A stretch of DNA of 64,000 nucleotides, taken from the NCBI GenBank assembly GCA_040385245.1, contig JAZKHT010000001.1, positions 806,001 to 870,000 on the forward strand. Reading direction: 5' to 3'. Under the pieces are notes generated by a model, which was not told the DNA's origin, did no database searches, and was given only the letters and a program-made list of their open reading frames with translations. The translations under genes and the position numbers were made by a program. Numbering within the stretch: position 1 is the stretch's first letter; every line of letters starts with the position of its first letter. Below, piece after piece: positions 34,505 to 43,063 of this stretch. This DNA comes from JAZKHT01 sp040385245. GTDB taxonomy: Bacteria; Pseudomonadota; Alphaproteobacteria; Rhodobacterales; Rhodobacteraceae.

Positions 34505-35383
34505 TTGAAACCAGTCACCAAAGCCATCTTCCCCGTAGCCGGCCTAGGAACACGATTTCTTCCCGCAACAAAAGCCCAGCCCAAAGAAATGCTGCCGATT
34601 ATCGACAAACCGCTGATCCAGTTCGCTGTTGAGGAAGCCATTGCGTCTGGCATAACCCAGCTCATCTTCGTAACGGGACGGACAAAGCGGTCCATAGCAG
34701 ATCACTTTGATGCCAACCCGGAACTCGATCGCCTTTTGCGCAACAAGAAGCGGGCAGACATGGCTGACGAACTGCGCGACATCATTCCCAGTCACGTTAC
34801 CTGTATCTACATCCGACAAGCAGAAGCATTGGGCCTTGGCCACGCAGTGGCTTGTGCCGCGCCGCTGATAAATGAAGATGAAGCTTTTGCTGTGATTCTG
34901 GCTGACGATCTGATGAAAGGGCAACCTCCAGTGTTGGCTCAAATGATCGAAGCTCATCAGATAAGTGGAAAAAGCGTTCTTGCCGTGAACACAGTGCCGC
35001 TGGAGGAAATCAGCAGTTACGGCGTCGTCGATGCAGAAGATCCTGGGCCGGGCCGTTCGGTGGACATTCGGGGAATTATTGAGAAGCCCGATCGCGAGGA
35101 TGCACCTTCGAGCCTTGCCGTTGTGGGGCGGTATATTCTGGACGCCAGAATTATGAATATCTTAAAAAAGCAATCCCCAGGGCGTGGCGGGGAAATTCAG
35201 CTGACAGATGCCATTCGCAGCTTGATCCCGCTTTCGGGTGTGCAGGCTTACCATTACTTGGGCGAACGTTTCGACTGCGGGTCAAAAATTGGCTATCTCG
35301 AAGCAACTCTTGAAGAGGGACTGGCACATCCTGAATACGGCCCTGCTCTGCGCCAACGATTGTCTCGTCTCCTTGCAAGCTAG
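34505..35383 (+). CDS. galU: UTP-glucose-1-phosphate uridylyltransferase
   Basis: Makes UDP-glucose for glucan and exopolysaccharide synthesis. 292 aa. The nucleotidyltransferase motif is VAGLGTRFLPATKAQPKEML near residue 10. FVTGRTKRSIADHF and the UDP-sugar lysine in GIIEKP follow. TTG at 34505 opens the canonical (M)KPVTKAIFPVAGLG with GGAG nine bases upstream; a TTG at 34472 is less likely. It converges with the RsbW-like gene with a four-base overlap. It probably supplies donor to the GT2 at 44.4-46.2 kb. Confidence 0.93.
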   Translation: MKPVTKAIFPVAGLGTRFLPATKAQPKEMLPIIDKPLIQFAVEEAIASGITQLIFVTGRTKRSIADHFDANPELDRLLRNKKRADMADELRDIIPSHVTCIYIRQAEALGLGHAVACAAPLINEDEAFAVILADDLMKGQPPVLAQMIEAHQISGKSVLAVNTVPLEEISSYGVVDAEDPGPGRSVDIRGIIEKPDREDAPSSLAVVGRYILDARIMNILKKQSPGRGGEIQLTDAIRSLIPLSGVQAYHYLGERFDCGSKIGYLEATLEEGLAHPEYGPALRQRLSRLLAS

Positions 35384-35817
35384 GCCGTTGAACCCCGTCG
35401 CCGAAACATGGAAAGGATGTTGCGTCCATCAGCATGCGTATACGTGACATCGCTCATCAACATGACGATGAGCGGTAGCCCCATACCTCCCTCTGGTAAC
35501 CCTTCCAAAGTCTCGATGTCGAATGAAAATCCATCAATCTGAGCCGCTTCAAGCAATCCTGGTGGAATCGATTTACCGCGGTCCGAAACAATGAGTTGCA
35601 CACCATCTGGATGGCGCACGAGACACACCTCGATCTGCCCTGGACCATCACCGTACCCATGGCGAATTATGTTTGTTAATACTTCCACCAAGGCCAATTC
35701 TACGTCGGATGCGTGGTCTTCACCCAAAACGGACTGCGCCGCATGATGCACAGAGACAGCAACATCAGTAATTGCATCCATTTCGGCACGTAGAGACCAG
35801 GTTTGCTCGTTTGCCAT
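35380..35817 (-). CDS. RsbW-like anti-sigma factor/serine kinase
   Basis: 145 aa GHKL ATPase of the partner-switch type. The N-box is ELALVEVLTNIIRHGYGDG near residue 42, and the G-boxes are VSDRGKSIPPG near 78 and GGMGLPLIVMLM near 110. It should phosphorylate the STAS antagonist encoded 12 bases upstream and sequester a partner. Third gene of an RsbU-RsbV-RsbW order. No sigma factor is adjacent. Confidence 0.9.
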   Translation of the reverse strand: MANEQTWSLRAEMDAITDVAVSVHHAAQSVLGEDHASDVELALVEVLTNIIRHGYGDGPGQIEVCLVRHPDGVQLIVSDRGKSIPPGLLEAAQIDGFSFDIETLEGLPEGGMGLPLIVMLMSDVTYTHADGRNILSMFRRRGSTA

Positions 35818-35829
35818 GATGCACTCGAC

Positions 35830-36168
35830 CTATCCTTCCAGCTTAGCGACGGCCTCGTCGATCGATGCATGCAAAGAAAACACCTTGTCCATTCGCGTCA
35901 GTGCGAAGAGTCGCTGGACCGCGCCGTGTGCGCCCACAATAGCAATCCGGCCACTCGCTCCAAGTAGTTTAAGACTTGAAACCAACGCGCTCAGTCCCGA
36001 ACTATCCATGAAATTTGCGGCACCGATGTCGATCGCGATAAGTTTGTGACCCTCGTTGATCTGGGTAGCAATGGCATCACGCAGCATCGGAGCCTTGGCC
36101 GCATCAAGACGCTGCTCGTCGATGACAAGAACGAGAACCTGATTACGCAACTCTTGCGAAATGTTCAT
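35830..36168 (-). CDS. RsbV-like STAS-domain anti-sigma antagonist
   Basis: 112 aa STAS protein. The phosphorylatable serine is in FMDSSGLSALVSSLKLLG near residue 54. It is the substrate of the kinase downstream and the phosphatase upstream. Its first 26 bases overlap the end of the RsbU-like gene, so the three are translationally linked. Confidence 0.92.
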   Translation of the reverse strand: MNISQELRNQVLVLVIDEQRLDAAKAPMLRDAIATQINEGHKLIAIDIGAANFMDSSGLSALVSSLKLLGASGRIAIVGAHGAVQRLFALTRMDKVFSLHASIDEAVAKLEG

Positions 36169-38095
36169 TTTCCGTAGCCTCCAAGATCAAAACGGTCACG
36201 TCATCTTCAAAGTTTTCCGAAGCCCGCCAGTTTTTGAGTGTTCCAAGGAGCGTCGCAAGCATGTCATCTGTCGAAAGGCTCGCCCAGCCGTTTACGCACG
36301 CCAGAAGTCGTTCCTCCGAAAAAGCTTGACCCGAAGGGTTTTCTGCTTCTGTCAGACCGTCCGAATAGACCATCAAACGGTCTCCCGGCTTAAACGCAAA
36401 GTGCACTTCGTCATAACGTGCACTATTCATAACTCCGACTGGAAGGCCTCCGTCGCCGATTTGTTCCACTTCGCCGCTCTGTCGCATCAACAGAGGCGGG
36501 GGATGACCAGCTTGAATAAGAACGCCATGTCCGGCTTCAGGGTTCAATGCGCCCAGCACCATCGTAAAAAAGGGGAGATGCTCGGGCCAGTCCTGGTTAA
36601 TCTTTTCTGCCGTGTCAGCCAGCGTTTCCCCACTTTGTCGACGCAACACTGCCTGGGTCAAGTTGCAGTGCGACGCTACTGAGACCAGTGCCGCCCCAGC
36701 GCCATGGCCCGCAACATCGACGTGAAAGAAATGCACGGTGCCATTTGGCTGACGCAGAACGTCATAAGTGTCCCCAGAGATGAAATGGGAGGGACGCAGT
36801 AGGCCGGCGAACTTGACGCCACCCAAACGGGCGGAAGGGGGAAGCAATGCTTCCTGAACGGAGGCCGCAGCTTCCATGTCCAGTTTTAGCTGCCTATAAG
36901 CAGACTTCAAACGGCCGTGCATTGCCAGCCGCTCCTCTTGTAGGCGTGCCCGACGCACTGCGTTCGCTTTGAAAACACGCAGCGCATCAGCCATTATGCC
37001 GACTTCGTCCTTCTGTGTGTAGGCAGGCAGCGGTGTGTCCAAATCACCTTCAGCCAAACGCAACATGCTTGAACGCAGTGCCTCAAGTGGGCGGACAATA
37101 CGCTTCAGCACGGTGCGTAGCCCAACTGCGACTGCAGCTAAACCCAACAGCAAATATCCAACCCACCAAAGAAGCCTGCTCAAGGCGACCGTCTGGGCAT
37201 GCTCCAAGCGGCTGCGGGAGTAGATAAAAAGGGCATCCTGCAAGATTGCGCCGGTAACAGCCAGCTTCTTGGCCTGCGCCTGCCAGGCTGCGGCAATTTC
37301 TGCTGGAGGAACGGCTTGTCCCGTGAATGCAAGAACCTGTTTCTCGGCAGGACGGTAATCGTTCTCGTACAGTTGAACAATTTCAGCCACTGCTGATGTA
37401 ATCTGCATATCTTGGATCAACGGCTGGTCCCTGAGTAGCTCGGCAGCCAGATCAGAGCGGTTTCCGATGCCCTCGGCCTGCGATCGAACCGGGACGAGGT
37501 GCGGTCCAGGTCTGCTCAGTGTCAGACGTTGCACAAGAGCACGGTTCTGCGAAAGCATTTCCATGAGAATATTGGTATATCTTCGCAACTGGAAGGCAAC
37601 AGCGGTTTCCTGATCGGCGGGCTGTTCCTGGGCGAGCAACGCCAGACGTAAAGTGTTCAGTTCTCTAACCAAAATTGCATAGGCTGCAAAAATTTGCGCT
37701 CCCTGACCGGCACGCATGTCCAAGGCTCCGGCGCTGGCCACTTCAGCCAGTTGCCGCGCAACTGCGAGCCGTTCGACCACACCGTCCAGTTGTGTTACAT
37801 TTTCCAATGCCCCCATGGAATTCAGCGTTTTGCGGGCATCTTTAAGTACGTCTTCCGGTTCTTGCCCTGCTAGAACTCCTGCACGGTCCGTTGTGATTGA
37901 CAAATAGGTGTTCAGACGTTCTTCCGCCACTGCAACAGAAGCACGCGCCAACTGTTCACGTGCCAAGTTGGAATTTGCGAGATTTACCGCGCTTTCATAA
38001 TCCCGAAAGGAAATCAAAATCTCCATGGCTATGGCAACAAAAAGGGCAACTCCCAGTAAGGCAAAGAGAGCTGTAAGCGTGCTTCGGATGGTCAT
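36143..38095 (-). CDS. RsbU-like membrane PP2C/SpoIIE phosphatase with HAMP domain
   Basis: 650 aa. One helix at residues about 7-28, a periplasmic sensor of about 270 residues, a second helix near 305-325 and a HAMP linker (IVRPLEALRSSMLRLAEGDLDTPL) follow. A coiled segment then leads to a SpoIIE-type PP2C domain with FISGDTYDV, DVAGHGAGAALVS and YSDGLTEAENPSG. It should dephosphorylate the STAS protein when its periplasmic domain senses a signal. The sensor faces the compartment where the neighbouring glucan genes act. Confidence 0.92.
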   Translation of the reverse strand: MTIRSTLTALFALLGVALFVAIAMEILISFRDYESAVNLANSNLAREQLARASVAVAEERLNTYLSITTDRAGVLAGQEPEDVLKDARKTLNSMGALENVTQLDGVVERLAVARQLAEVASAGALDMRAGQGAQIFAAYAILVRELNTLRLALLAQEQPADQETAVAFQLRRYTNILMEMLSQNRALVQRLTLSRPGPHLVPVRSQAEGIGNRSDLAAELLRDQPLIQDMQITSAVAEIVQLYENDYRPAEKQVLAFTGQAVPPAEIAAAWQAQAKKLAVTGAILQDALFIYSRSRLEHAQTVALSRLLWWVGYLLLGLAAVAVGLRTVLKRIVRPLEALRSSMLRLAEGDLDTPLPAYTQKDEVGIMADALRVFKANAVRRARLQEERLAMHGRLKSAYRQLKLDMEAAASVQEALLPPSARLGGVKFAGLLRPSHFISGDTYDVLRQPNGTVHFFHVDVAGHGAGAALVSVASHCNLTQAVLRRQSGETLADTAEKINQDWPEHLPFFTMVLGALNPEAGHGVLIQAGHPPPLLMRQSGEVEQIGDGGLPVGVMNSARYDEVHFAFKPGDRLMVYSDGLTEAENPSGQAFSEERLLACVNGWASLSTDDMLATLLGTLKNWRASENFEDDVTVLILEATENEHFARVA

Positions 38096-38330
38096 TCGAC
38101 AATACGTCTTTGTGTTGGTCGCTGGCTTACGCCAGGGAAATCAGCGAAGAGAGCCGTGTACGCCTTGTTTTTGATTGCCACACCTACGCACCTTTAACCA
38201 GAAGTAAATCAGAGCTTCGACGAAGCGAAAGGCCGCCATGATCCGCCCTGCAACCAGCCATCATCACCTGTTCAAGACCTCCGAAGCAAGCTAAGAAGAC
38301 TTCACATAAAGGAAGGACTGGCATCAAATC

Positions 38331-38831
38331 ATGGTAGACGATGCCGATGAGCGGGAGTTCGAACGCCTTCGTGCCCTGCAGGAAACCGGGATTCTGGATG
38401 CTGCGGCGCCGGAATTTGAAGAGGTCGTTAAACGTGCCAAGGAACAGTTTGACGTTCCGATCGCCTTGGTGACCCTGATAGATCGGACTGTACAGATCTT
38501 GAAGACACGCATTGGCCTCGACGTCGAAAGCACACCACGAGCTTGGGCTTTCTGCGATTACACCATCCGCGCCAATGATGTGTTTGTCGTGCCAGACGCA
38601 CACTTAGACAGCCGCTTCGCATCCAACCCGCTAGTGACCGGCCCCCCATTCATACGGTTTTATGCCGGGGCTCCGCTAACATATTTGGAGGACGTACGCT
38701 TGGGCGCTCTCTGCCTGATTGCACCAACCCCTCGCGATTTTTCCCTCGGTGACAAAGCAGAGCTCGCCGCTCTCGCGGACGAAATTACCGCCTTGATCGC
38801 CCAACGCGAATTTCGTGACCTGAAACTTTAG
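38331..38831 (+). CDS. Stand-alone GAF-domain protein
   Basis: 166 aa. A GAF domain covers about residues 20-160 (EFEEVVKRAKEQFDVPIALVT, FCDYTIRANDVFVVPDAH, FYAGAPLTYLEDVRLGALC). The opening REFERLRALQETGILD is common in GAF modules of signalling enzymes. No effector domain is attached. It may bind a small ligand and act on nearby signalling proteins. It converges with the first DUF3131 gene with a four-base overlap. Confidence 0.85.
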   Translation: MVDDADEREFERLRALQETGILDAAAPEFEEVVKRAKEQFDVPIALVTLIDRTVQILKTRIGLDVESTPRAWAFCDYTIRANDVFVVPDAHLDSRFASNPLVTGPPFIRFYAGAPLTYLEDVRLGALCLIAPTPRDFSLGDKAELAALADEITALIAQREFRDLKL

Positions 38832-40189
38832 CCAGGTCTCGGCAGGCAACGCGACCGAGCATGATCTTCGCTGCGTGACCATGTCGTACTGACCTTCTGT
38901 GGACGCACGAGCGGACCCGTCTCTTTGAAAAGTAAAGTTTCCAAAATTATGCCGTTATTATTGGCCGTACGGGTTTCAATAGCACCTCGTCCGTCTTCAT
39001 AGACACCTTCGTAAAACCCACCTGCCGGATCATAGTGAGTGCGGACGTGGTCAAAGAGAATGTCCGTGTAGTGGGTTTTCCAGAGCGCCCAGAGACCAAG
39101 TGCGCCCTTTGTCGCGACGCCGGATTGCTCAGGCACAAGTGTGCCGGTTTCCGTGATCGTGGCCCAAGGTATCCCATCACTGAACAGCGTGTCGTATACG
39201 AAATACGGCGCTTCGGACAATTGATGTTCGGTTCTTGCGGTCAAAATGCCTGTTGTTTTGTACCGACGGGCTTGCGCTTCATAGACGTTGTTCGCAGCAG
39301 GAATAATCCAGCGTGTATCGTCAGAAGCCGCAAGTGCGTCCCAGCCAAATTCCAGCCCGAGCAAAGCATAGCTTTCTGTCACAACGTAATTGTGCGCTCC
39401 AAGAACGCGGGGATCCCTGCTATCGTATGGCACTTCCACATCATACAACCATAAGGTTGCGGCTGGAGCGGCACGCTTCGCTTCCGTAACGTCGAAACCC
39501 CACAGACTGAATCCCAGCGCTGCATACTCCTCGTAACCAAGGCGCCCCTCCTGCAGATGGCGCGTTGCACCGTCTTCGGCAATTGCCGTCCCATACAGCA
39601 CACCCGGTGAAACCACGATTTTGCACATGTTCCAGCGTCGAATCGCGCGAGCGATGGTCTCCCCAAACTCGGGGTGGCGCTGCTCGACGATCTTAAGCCA
39701 GATCAGCAAACGCCCCATATCGATAGCTGAGCACCCGATTTCACCGGGATTATTGCGGTAATCCGCAGGATCGGCAGTGGCCGTGTTGTAGACCTTGTTC
39801 GGGCATTCTTGCCGGAAAAGTTGCAGATGCTGGATTGTGCTCAAGGCAGTGCTCAGTCGCTGATCCGTCTCCACGGCATCTATGAGCCCGAGCTCGTCTG
39901 CCGAGACGACCGCAGCTAGGTATGAGGCCATGTCCCAAAGTGTAGCGGAAGGAAATGCATTGACTGCGTTAGCAAGTCCCGTATCGGGTTGAACGTTCTT
40001 CGCAAAATACGCCCAAGCAATGCGCGCCATCTCTCGTTCCGCTGGAGTTAGTTCGCCAGACCGTGGGATGCTCAGCTCGGTAGCTTCGGAGAGCGCACGC
40101 CGTGGCAGGTTCCCATCGGCAAAAAGAGGTGCCGCCGTCGCAGCGCACAATACCGTCATTGCAAAACCATAATAATGCGGGTTGTTCAT
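38828..40189 (-). CDS. DUF3131 protein A
   Basis: 453 aa exported protein; signal peptide about residues 1-24 (ending APLFA). The DUF3131 core spans about 45-430, with WAYFAKNV, SATLWDMASYLAAVVSADELG, GCSAIDMGRLLIWLKI, RRWN, QEGRLGYEEYAALGFSLWGFD and APYFVYDTLFSDGIPW. The repeated helical aromatic pattern suggests an alpha-toroid carbohydrate enzyme, but no activity can be claimed. AGGAT precedes the ATG. It is divergent from DUF3131 protein B and converges with the GAF gene. Confidence 0.85.
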   Translation of the reverse strand: MNNPHYYGFAMTVLCAATAAPLFADGNLPRRALSEATELSIPRSGELTPAEREMARIAWAYFAKNVQPDTGLANAVNAFPSATLWDMASYLAAVVSADELGLIDAVETDQRLSTALSTIQHLQLFRQECPNKVYNTATADPADYRNNPGEIGCSAIDMGRLLIWLKIVEQRHPEFGETIARAIRRWNMCKIVVSPGVLYGTAIAEDGATRHLQEGRLGYEEYAALGFSLWGFDVTEAKRAAPAATLWLYDVEVPYDSRDPRVLGAHNYVVTESYALLGLEFGWDALAASDDTRWIIPAANNVYEAQARRYKTTGILTARTEHQLSEAPYFVYDTLFSDGIPWATITETGTLVPEQSGVATKGALGLWALWKTHYTDILFDHVRTHYDPAGGFYEGVYEDGRGAIETRTANNNGIILETLLFKETGPLVRPQKVSTTWSRSEDHARSRCLPRPG

Positions 40190-40289
40190 GCGGCGCTATC
40201 CTCAGATTATGGTTCGGAAAGGTATATTTGCTAAGCTAGTTTGGCAGTTCACGTGCGACAAGCAAACACAGGATGCAGGCAACCGGTTT

Positions 40290-41801
40290 ATGACACATAT
40301 CTGCATACGGCGTCGGGTGCGACGACATCCGGTCCATATCTTCAGCCTTGCCGTTTGTCTGGCAAGTTTCTCAAGCGTCGCACATGCCGACGAAGGTGCT
40401 GGAGTTAGGTTCGAGAATTCTGAGTTGTCAGGACAAAGCGGCCCGTTGCCCGAAATATCCCGCAAGCGACATAGCAGGACAAACAGCGGCATCTCGGAAG
40501 AGGAGCTTCAGTGGGCACAATCTGCTTGGGCCTATTTCTCGGGCGGTTCGAAGCACATTGCACGCGATGAAGTGCTCGTTACGGAACAGCCGACGAAGCC
40601 GGTCGCATCCAATGAGGCCCAACCTCAGACGAAGGTTGCCATGCCGATGCCCGCCGCTCTGGTGCCTGCACGATCTGACAGCGTTATCGCGACGATGTGG
40701 TCCGCGGGCGACCAAGTCGCCGCGGCTTTGATCGCTGAGCGCCTGGGACTGATTGACGCGCGCGAACTTGACCGGCGCTTTTCAGCACTTCTTGGATTTC
40801 TAAACACGATGCCATTGGCCTTCGGTCAGATGCCAAATCGGTATTATGATAGCGTTACAGGCGCAATGTTGGGTTCGGACTTTCAACCTGGAACTGCGGG
40901 CTGGTCGGCAGTGGACGCTGGGCGATTGCTGCTTTGGCTCCGCATTGCTGCTCTGCAGCATCCGCAATTCGAAGGTTATATTCGTAACGCGGTGCGACGC
41001 TGGAACGTATGCTCTGTCGTTTCAGAGTCCGGGCTCCTGCAATCTGCCGTCCAAGAAGATGGAGCCCAACGATTGAGTGACGAAACTGCGCGCGGCTATG
41101 ACATCTATGCCGTGCAGGGCTTTCGTGCCTGGGGACTAGACACACCGTCACCTGTTTCGACAAAAACTTCTGCAGAGCTGTCGATCTTCGGTGCCGCCTT
41201 TCCGCTGTATGAGGACCGGAATGCGCGTGCACCTGTCCTCACGACGGTACCCGCGTACATTGGAATGGAATTGGGGCTTGATGTCGTCGGATCTGAAGTT
41301 TCCGCGGGTAGGGACGCAAAAGAGCTTTTGGACACCCTTCATGATGTGCAAGCACGACGCTTTGCCGCGACCGGCGTGCTCACGGCACGCGCCGATTACC
41401 GTCGCTCCACGGAGCCGTTTACCGTGATCGACTCAGTCATCTCAAATGGATTTCCTTGGTCAACCAGCGATGTCGCCGGTTCGGCTCATCCTAGGCTTGC
41501 GCTTGTCTCAACGCGGGCAGTCTTTGGTCTGTGGGCATTTTACGAGAGTGAATATGTGGAAGCACTGCGTCGATCAATAGTTCAGCTGTATGACCCGGCA
41601 CTTGGATGGTTTGAGGGTCGGTCCGAAACCACCGGGGGTTATGAAATCACGCGCAGCAGCACGACCAATGCGTTCGTTCTTGAATCGATCGCGTATCGGA
41701 ATTTTGGCTCGCTGTTTCCCAACGCCGCCTGGCCCGATCAGCTTGCTCCGCCGATCACGGACTGTCGACTTCCATTTTCCGCAACATCTACCGGGGAATG
41801 A
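40290..41801 (+). CDS. DUF3131 protein B (divergent paralogue)
   Basis: About 503 aa from the ATG at 40290, which gives a signal peptide ending SSVAHA-DEG. The open frame extends back to 40182. The same core as protein A is seen (WAYFSGG, AERLGLIDARELDRRF, GWSAVDAGRLLLWLRI, RRWNVCSVV, VQGFRAWGLD). However, the TLWD motif reads TMWS and PYFVYD reads PFTVID, so conserved acidic and aromatic residues are lost. It carries an insertion of about 45 residues after WAYF. It is probably a non-catalytic or altered-specificity partner. Its 3' end overlaps opgC by 14 bases. Confidence 0.78.
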   Translation: MTHICIRRRVRRHPVHIFSLAVCLASFSSVAHADEGAGVRFENSELSGQSGPLPEISRKRHSRTNSGISEEELQWAQSAWAYFSGGSKHIARDEVLVTEQPTKPVASNEAQPQTKVAMPMPAALVPARSDSVIATMWSAGDQVAAALIAERLGLIDARELDRRFSALLGFLNTMPLAFGQMPNRYYDSVTGAMLGSDFQPGTAGWSAVDAGRLLLWLRIAALQHPQFEGYIRNAVRRWNVCSVVSESGLLQSAVQEDGAQRLSDETARGYDIYAVQGFRAWGLDTPSPVSTKTSAELSIFGAAFPLYEDRNARAPVLTTVPAYIGMELGLDVVGSEVSAGRDAKELLDTLHDVQARRFAATGVLTARADYRRSTEPFTVIDSVISNGFPWSTSDVAGSAHPRLALVSTRAVFGLWAFYESEYVEALRRSIVQLYDPALGWFEGRSETTGGYEITRSSTTNAFVLESIAYRNFGSLFPNAAWPDQLAPPITDCRLPFSATSTGE

Positions 41802-43050
41802 TCGCGAAAAGAACGCGATAGCGCACCAAAAGCCAGAGTATCGCGATCAAAGCGATATAGATAAATGTATTGACCCAAATCATCACTGGCCAGACGGCCC
41901 CAAAGCTGGGGACCGCGTCGAAATAGGTTGGCAGCTGGTCAACGAATGCGATCAACACGAAGTGCATAAGAAAAACATAGAGACTTGCTTCTCCAAGCGG
42001 AATAAACAACCAGCCCAGCAGACGCCGGAGCGGCTGCCAGAAGTAGGTTAGAACGGCATACAGGCAAATGAAAAATACGGTCACGTTGATAAGGCGGGGA
42101 AGACCCGGTCGGCTCTTGACGAAGTACGTATCATATATCGCGCGGAATTGATCATCGTTCAGCAACGGAAGCCGCGACCAAGTCGGGAATGATGGGTTGG
42201 GGGTCGTTTGAGCAAAAATGAAGAACCCGAATGCCAAGGAAAAGCTCACCCCGAGCACAAAATGTCGGGTCGTTGCAACTTTCAGGCGCTCGGAAATCTC
42301 ATCCTTAAAAAATCCAATGCAAAGAGCGTGGAAATAGAAAATTTGCCAAATAAGAAGAGGAAAAGCGTATTCGAATTGCATGCCTAGATAGATATGGTCC
42401 GCTGAGCCGAGGACCCCAGCAAAATACGCCATCCAAGATAACGTGAAGTACGCGCCAAAAAGCCGGCGCCGCAACATCCACAGGGCGAAGGGCGTCAGGG
42501 CAAGCAGCACAATGTAGAGGGAGAGAATTTGAATCTGATGTGGCGAGACGCGCAGCAACAGCACGAGACCCAGCTGCGTTGCCCATGAAGCTTCCTCGGA
42601 CGGGATGAGACGATAGCTCACATCAGCGAAGCGATCAGTGAAGGTCGTGACAGCGGTCACATCAATGATTTTGAGCCAAGAGATAAATATCACAAGGAGA
42701 ATTGCCACAACCTGAGCTCGATATAGTACGAAGACTCGCCGCAGAAGGCGCACAGACGCTTGGTCAAGTCCATCCTTTTCCACGACGCGTCGGTTCACGA
42801 GCCCTAGAACCAGCCCAGAGGCTATGACGAACATCTCGGCCGCTGAGACGATGCCAAGTCTTTCCCAAAAGATGAAGTTGAACCAGGAAAATGCTTCGAA
42901 ATGGGCCGCCACGACAGAAAGCATGGCAAAACCGCGCATAAAATCAAAGCGGAGATCCCGACCCGGCACATCGGCCGGATAGCCATACCGCGCTTTAAAT
43001 TCACTTGAGTCCAGAGGTGGCGGTTTCAGCTGGTGGATTGACCCCGACAT
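41788..43050 (-). CDS. opgC: OpgC-type membrane acyltransferase-like protein
   Basis: 420 aa with ten or more membrane helices. The opening GRDLRFDFMRGFAMLSVVAAHFEAFSW is the signature of the OpgC/acyltransferase-3 group. Rhodobacter sphaeroides OpgC adds succinyl groups to osmoregulated periplasmic glucans. Start at 43050 (MSGSIHQL) with AGGAAAGG upstream; 16 extra codons are possible. It follows DUF3131 protein C by 13 bases and the GT2 gene, so it likely decorates the same glucan. No OpgG/OpgH-like gene is in the window. Confidence 0.87.
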   Translation of the reverse strand: MSGSIHQLKPPPLDSSEFKARYGYPADVPGRDLRFDFMRGFAMLSVVAAHFEAFSWFNFIFWERLGIVSAAEMFVIASGLVLGLVNRRVVEKDGLDQASVRLLRRVFVLYRAQVVAILLVIFISWLKIIDVTAVTTFTDRFADVSYRLIPSEEASWATQLGLVLLLRVSPHQIQILSLYIVLLALTPFALWMLRRRLFGAYFTLSWMAYFAGVLGSADHIYLGMQFEYAFPLLIWQIFYFHALCIGFFKDEISERLKVATTRHFVLGVSFSLAFGFFIFAQTTPNPSFPTWSRLPLLNDDQFRAIYDTYFVKSRPGLPRLINVTVFFICLYAVLTYFWQPLRRLLGWLFIPLGEASLYVFLMHFVLIAFVDQLPTYFDAVPSFGAVWPVMIWVNTFIYIALIAILWLLVRYRVLFAIIPR

Positions 43051-43063
43051 GCGCCGACCTTTC

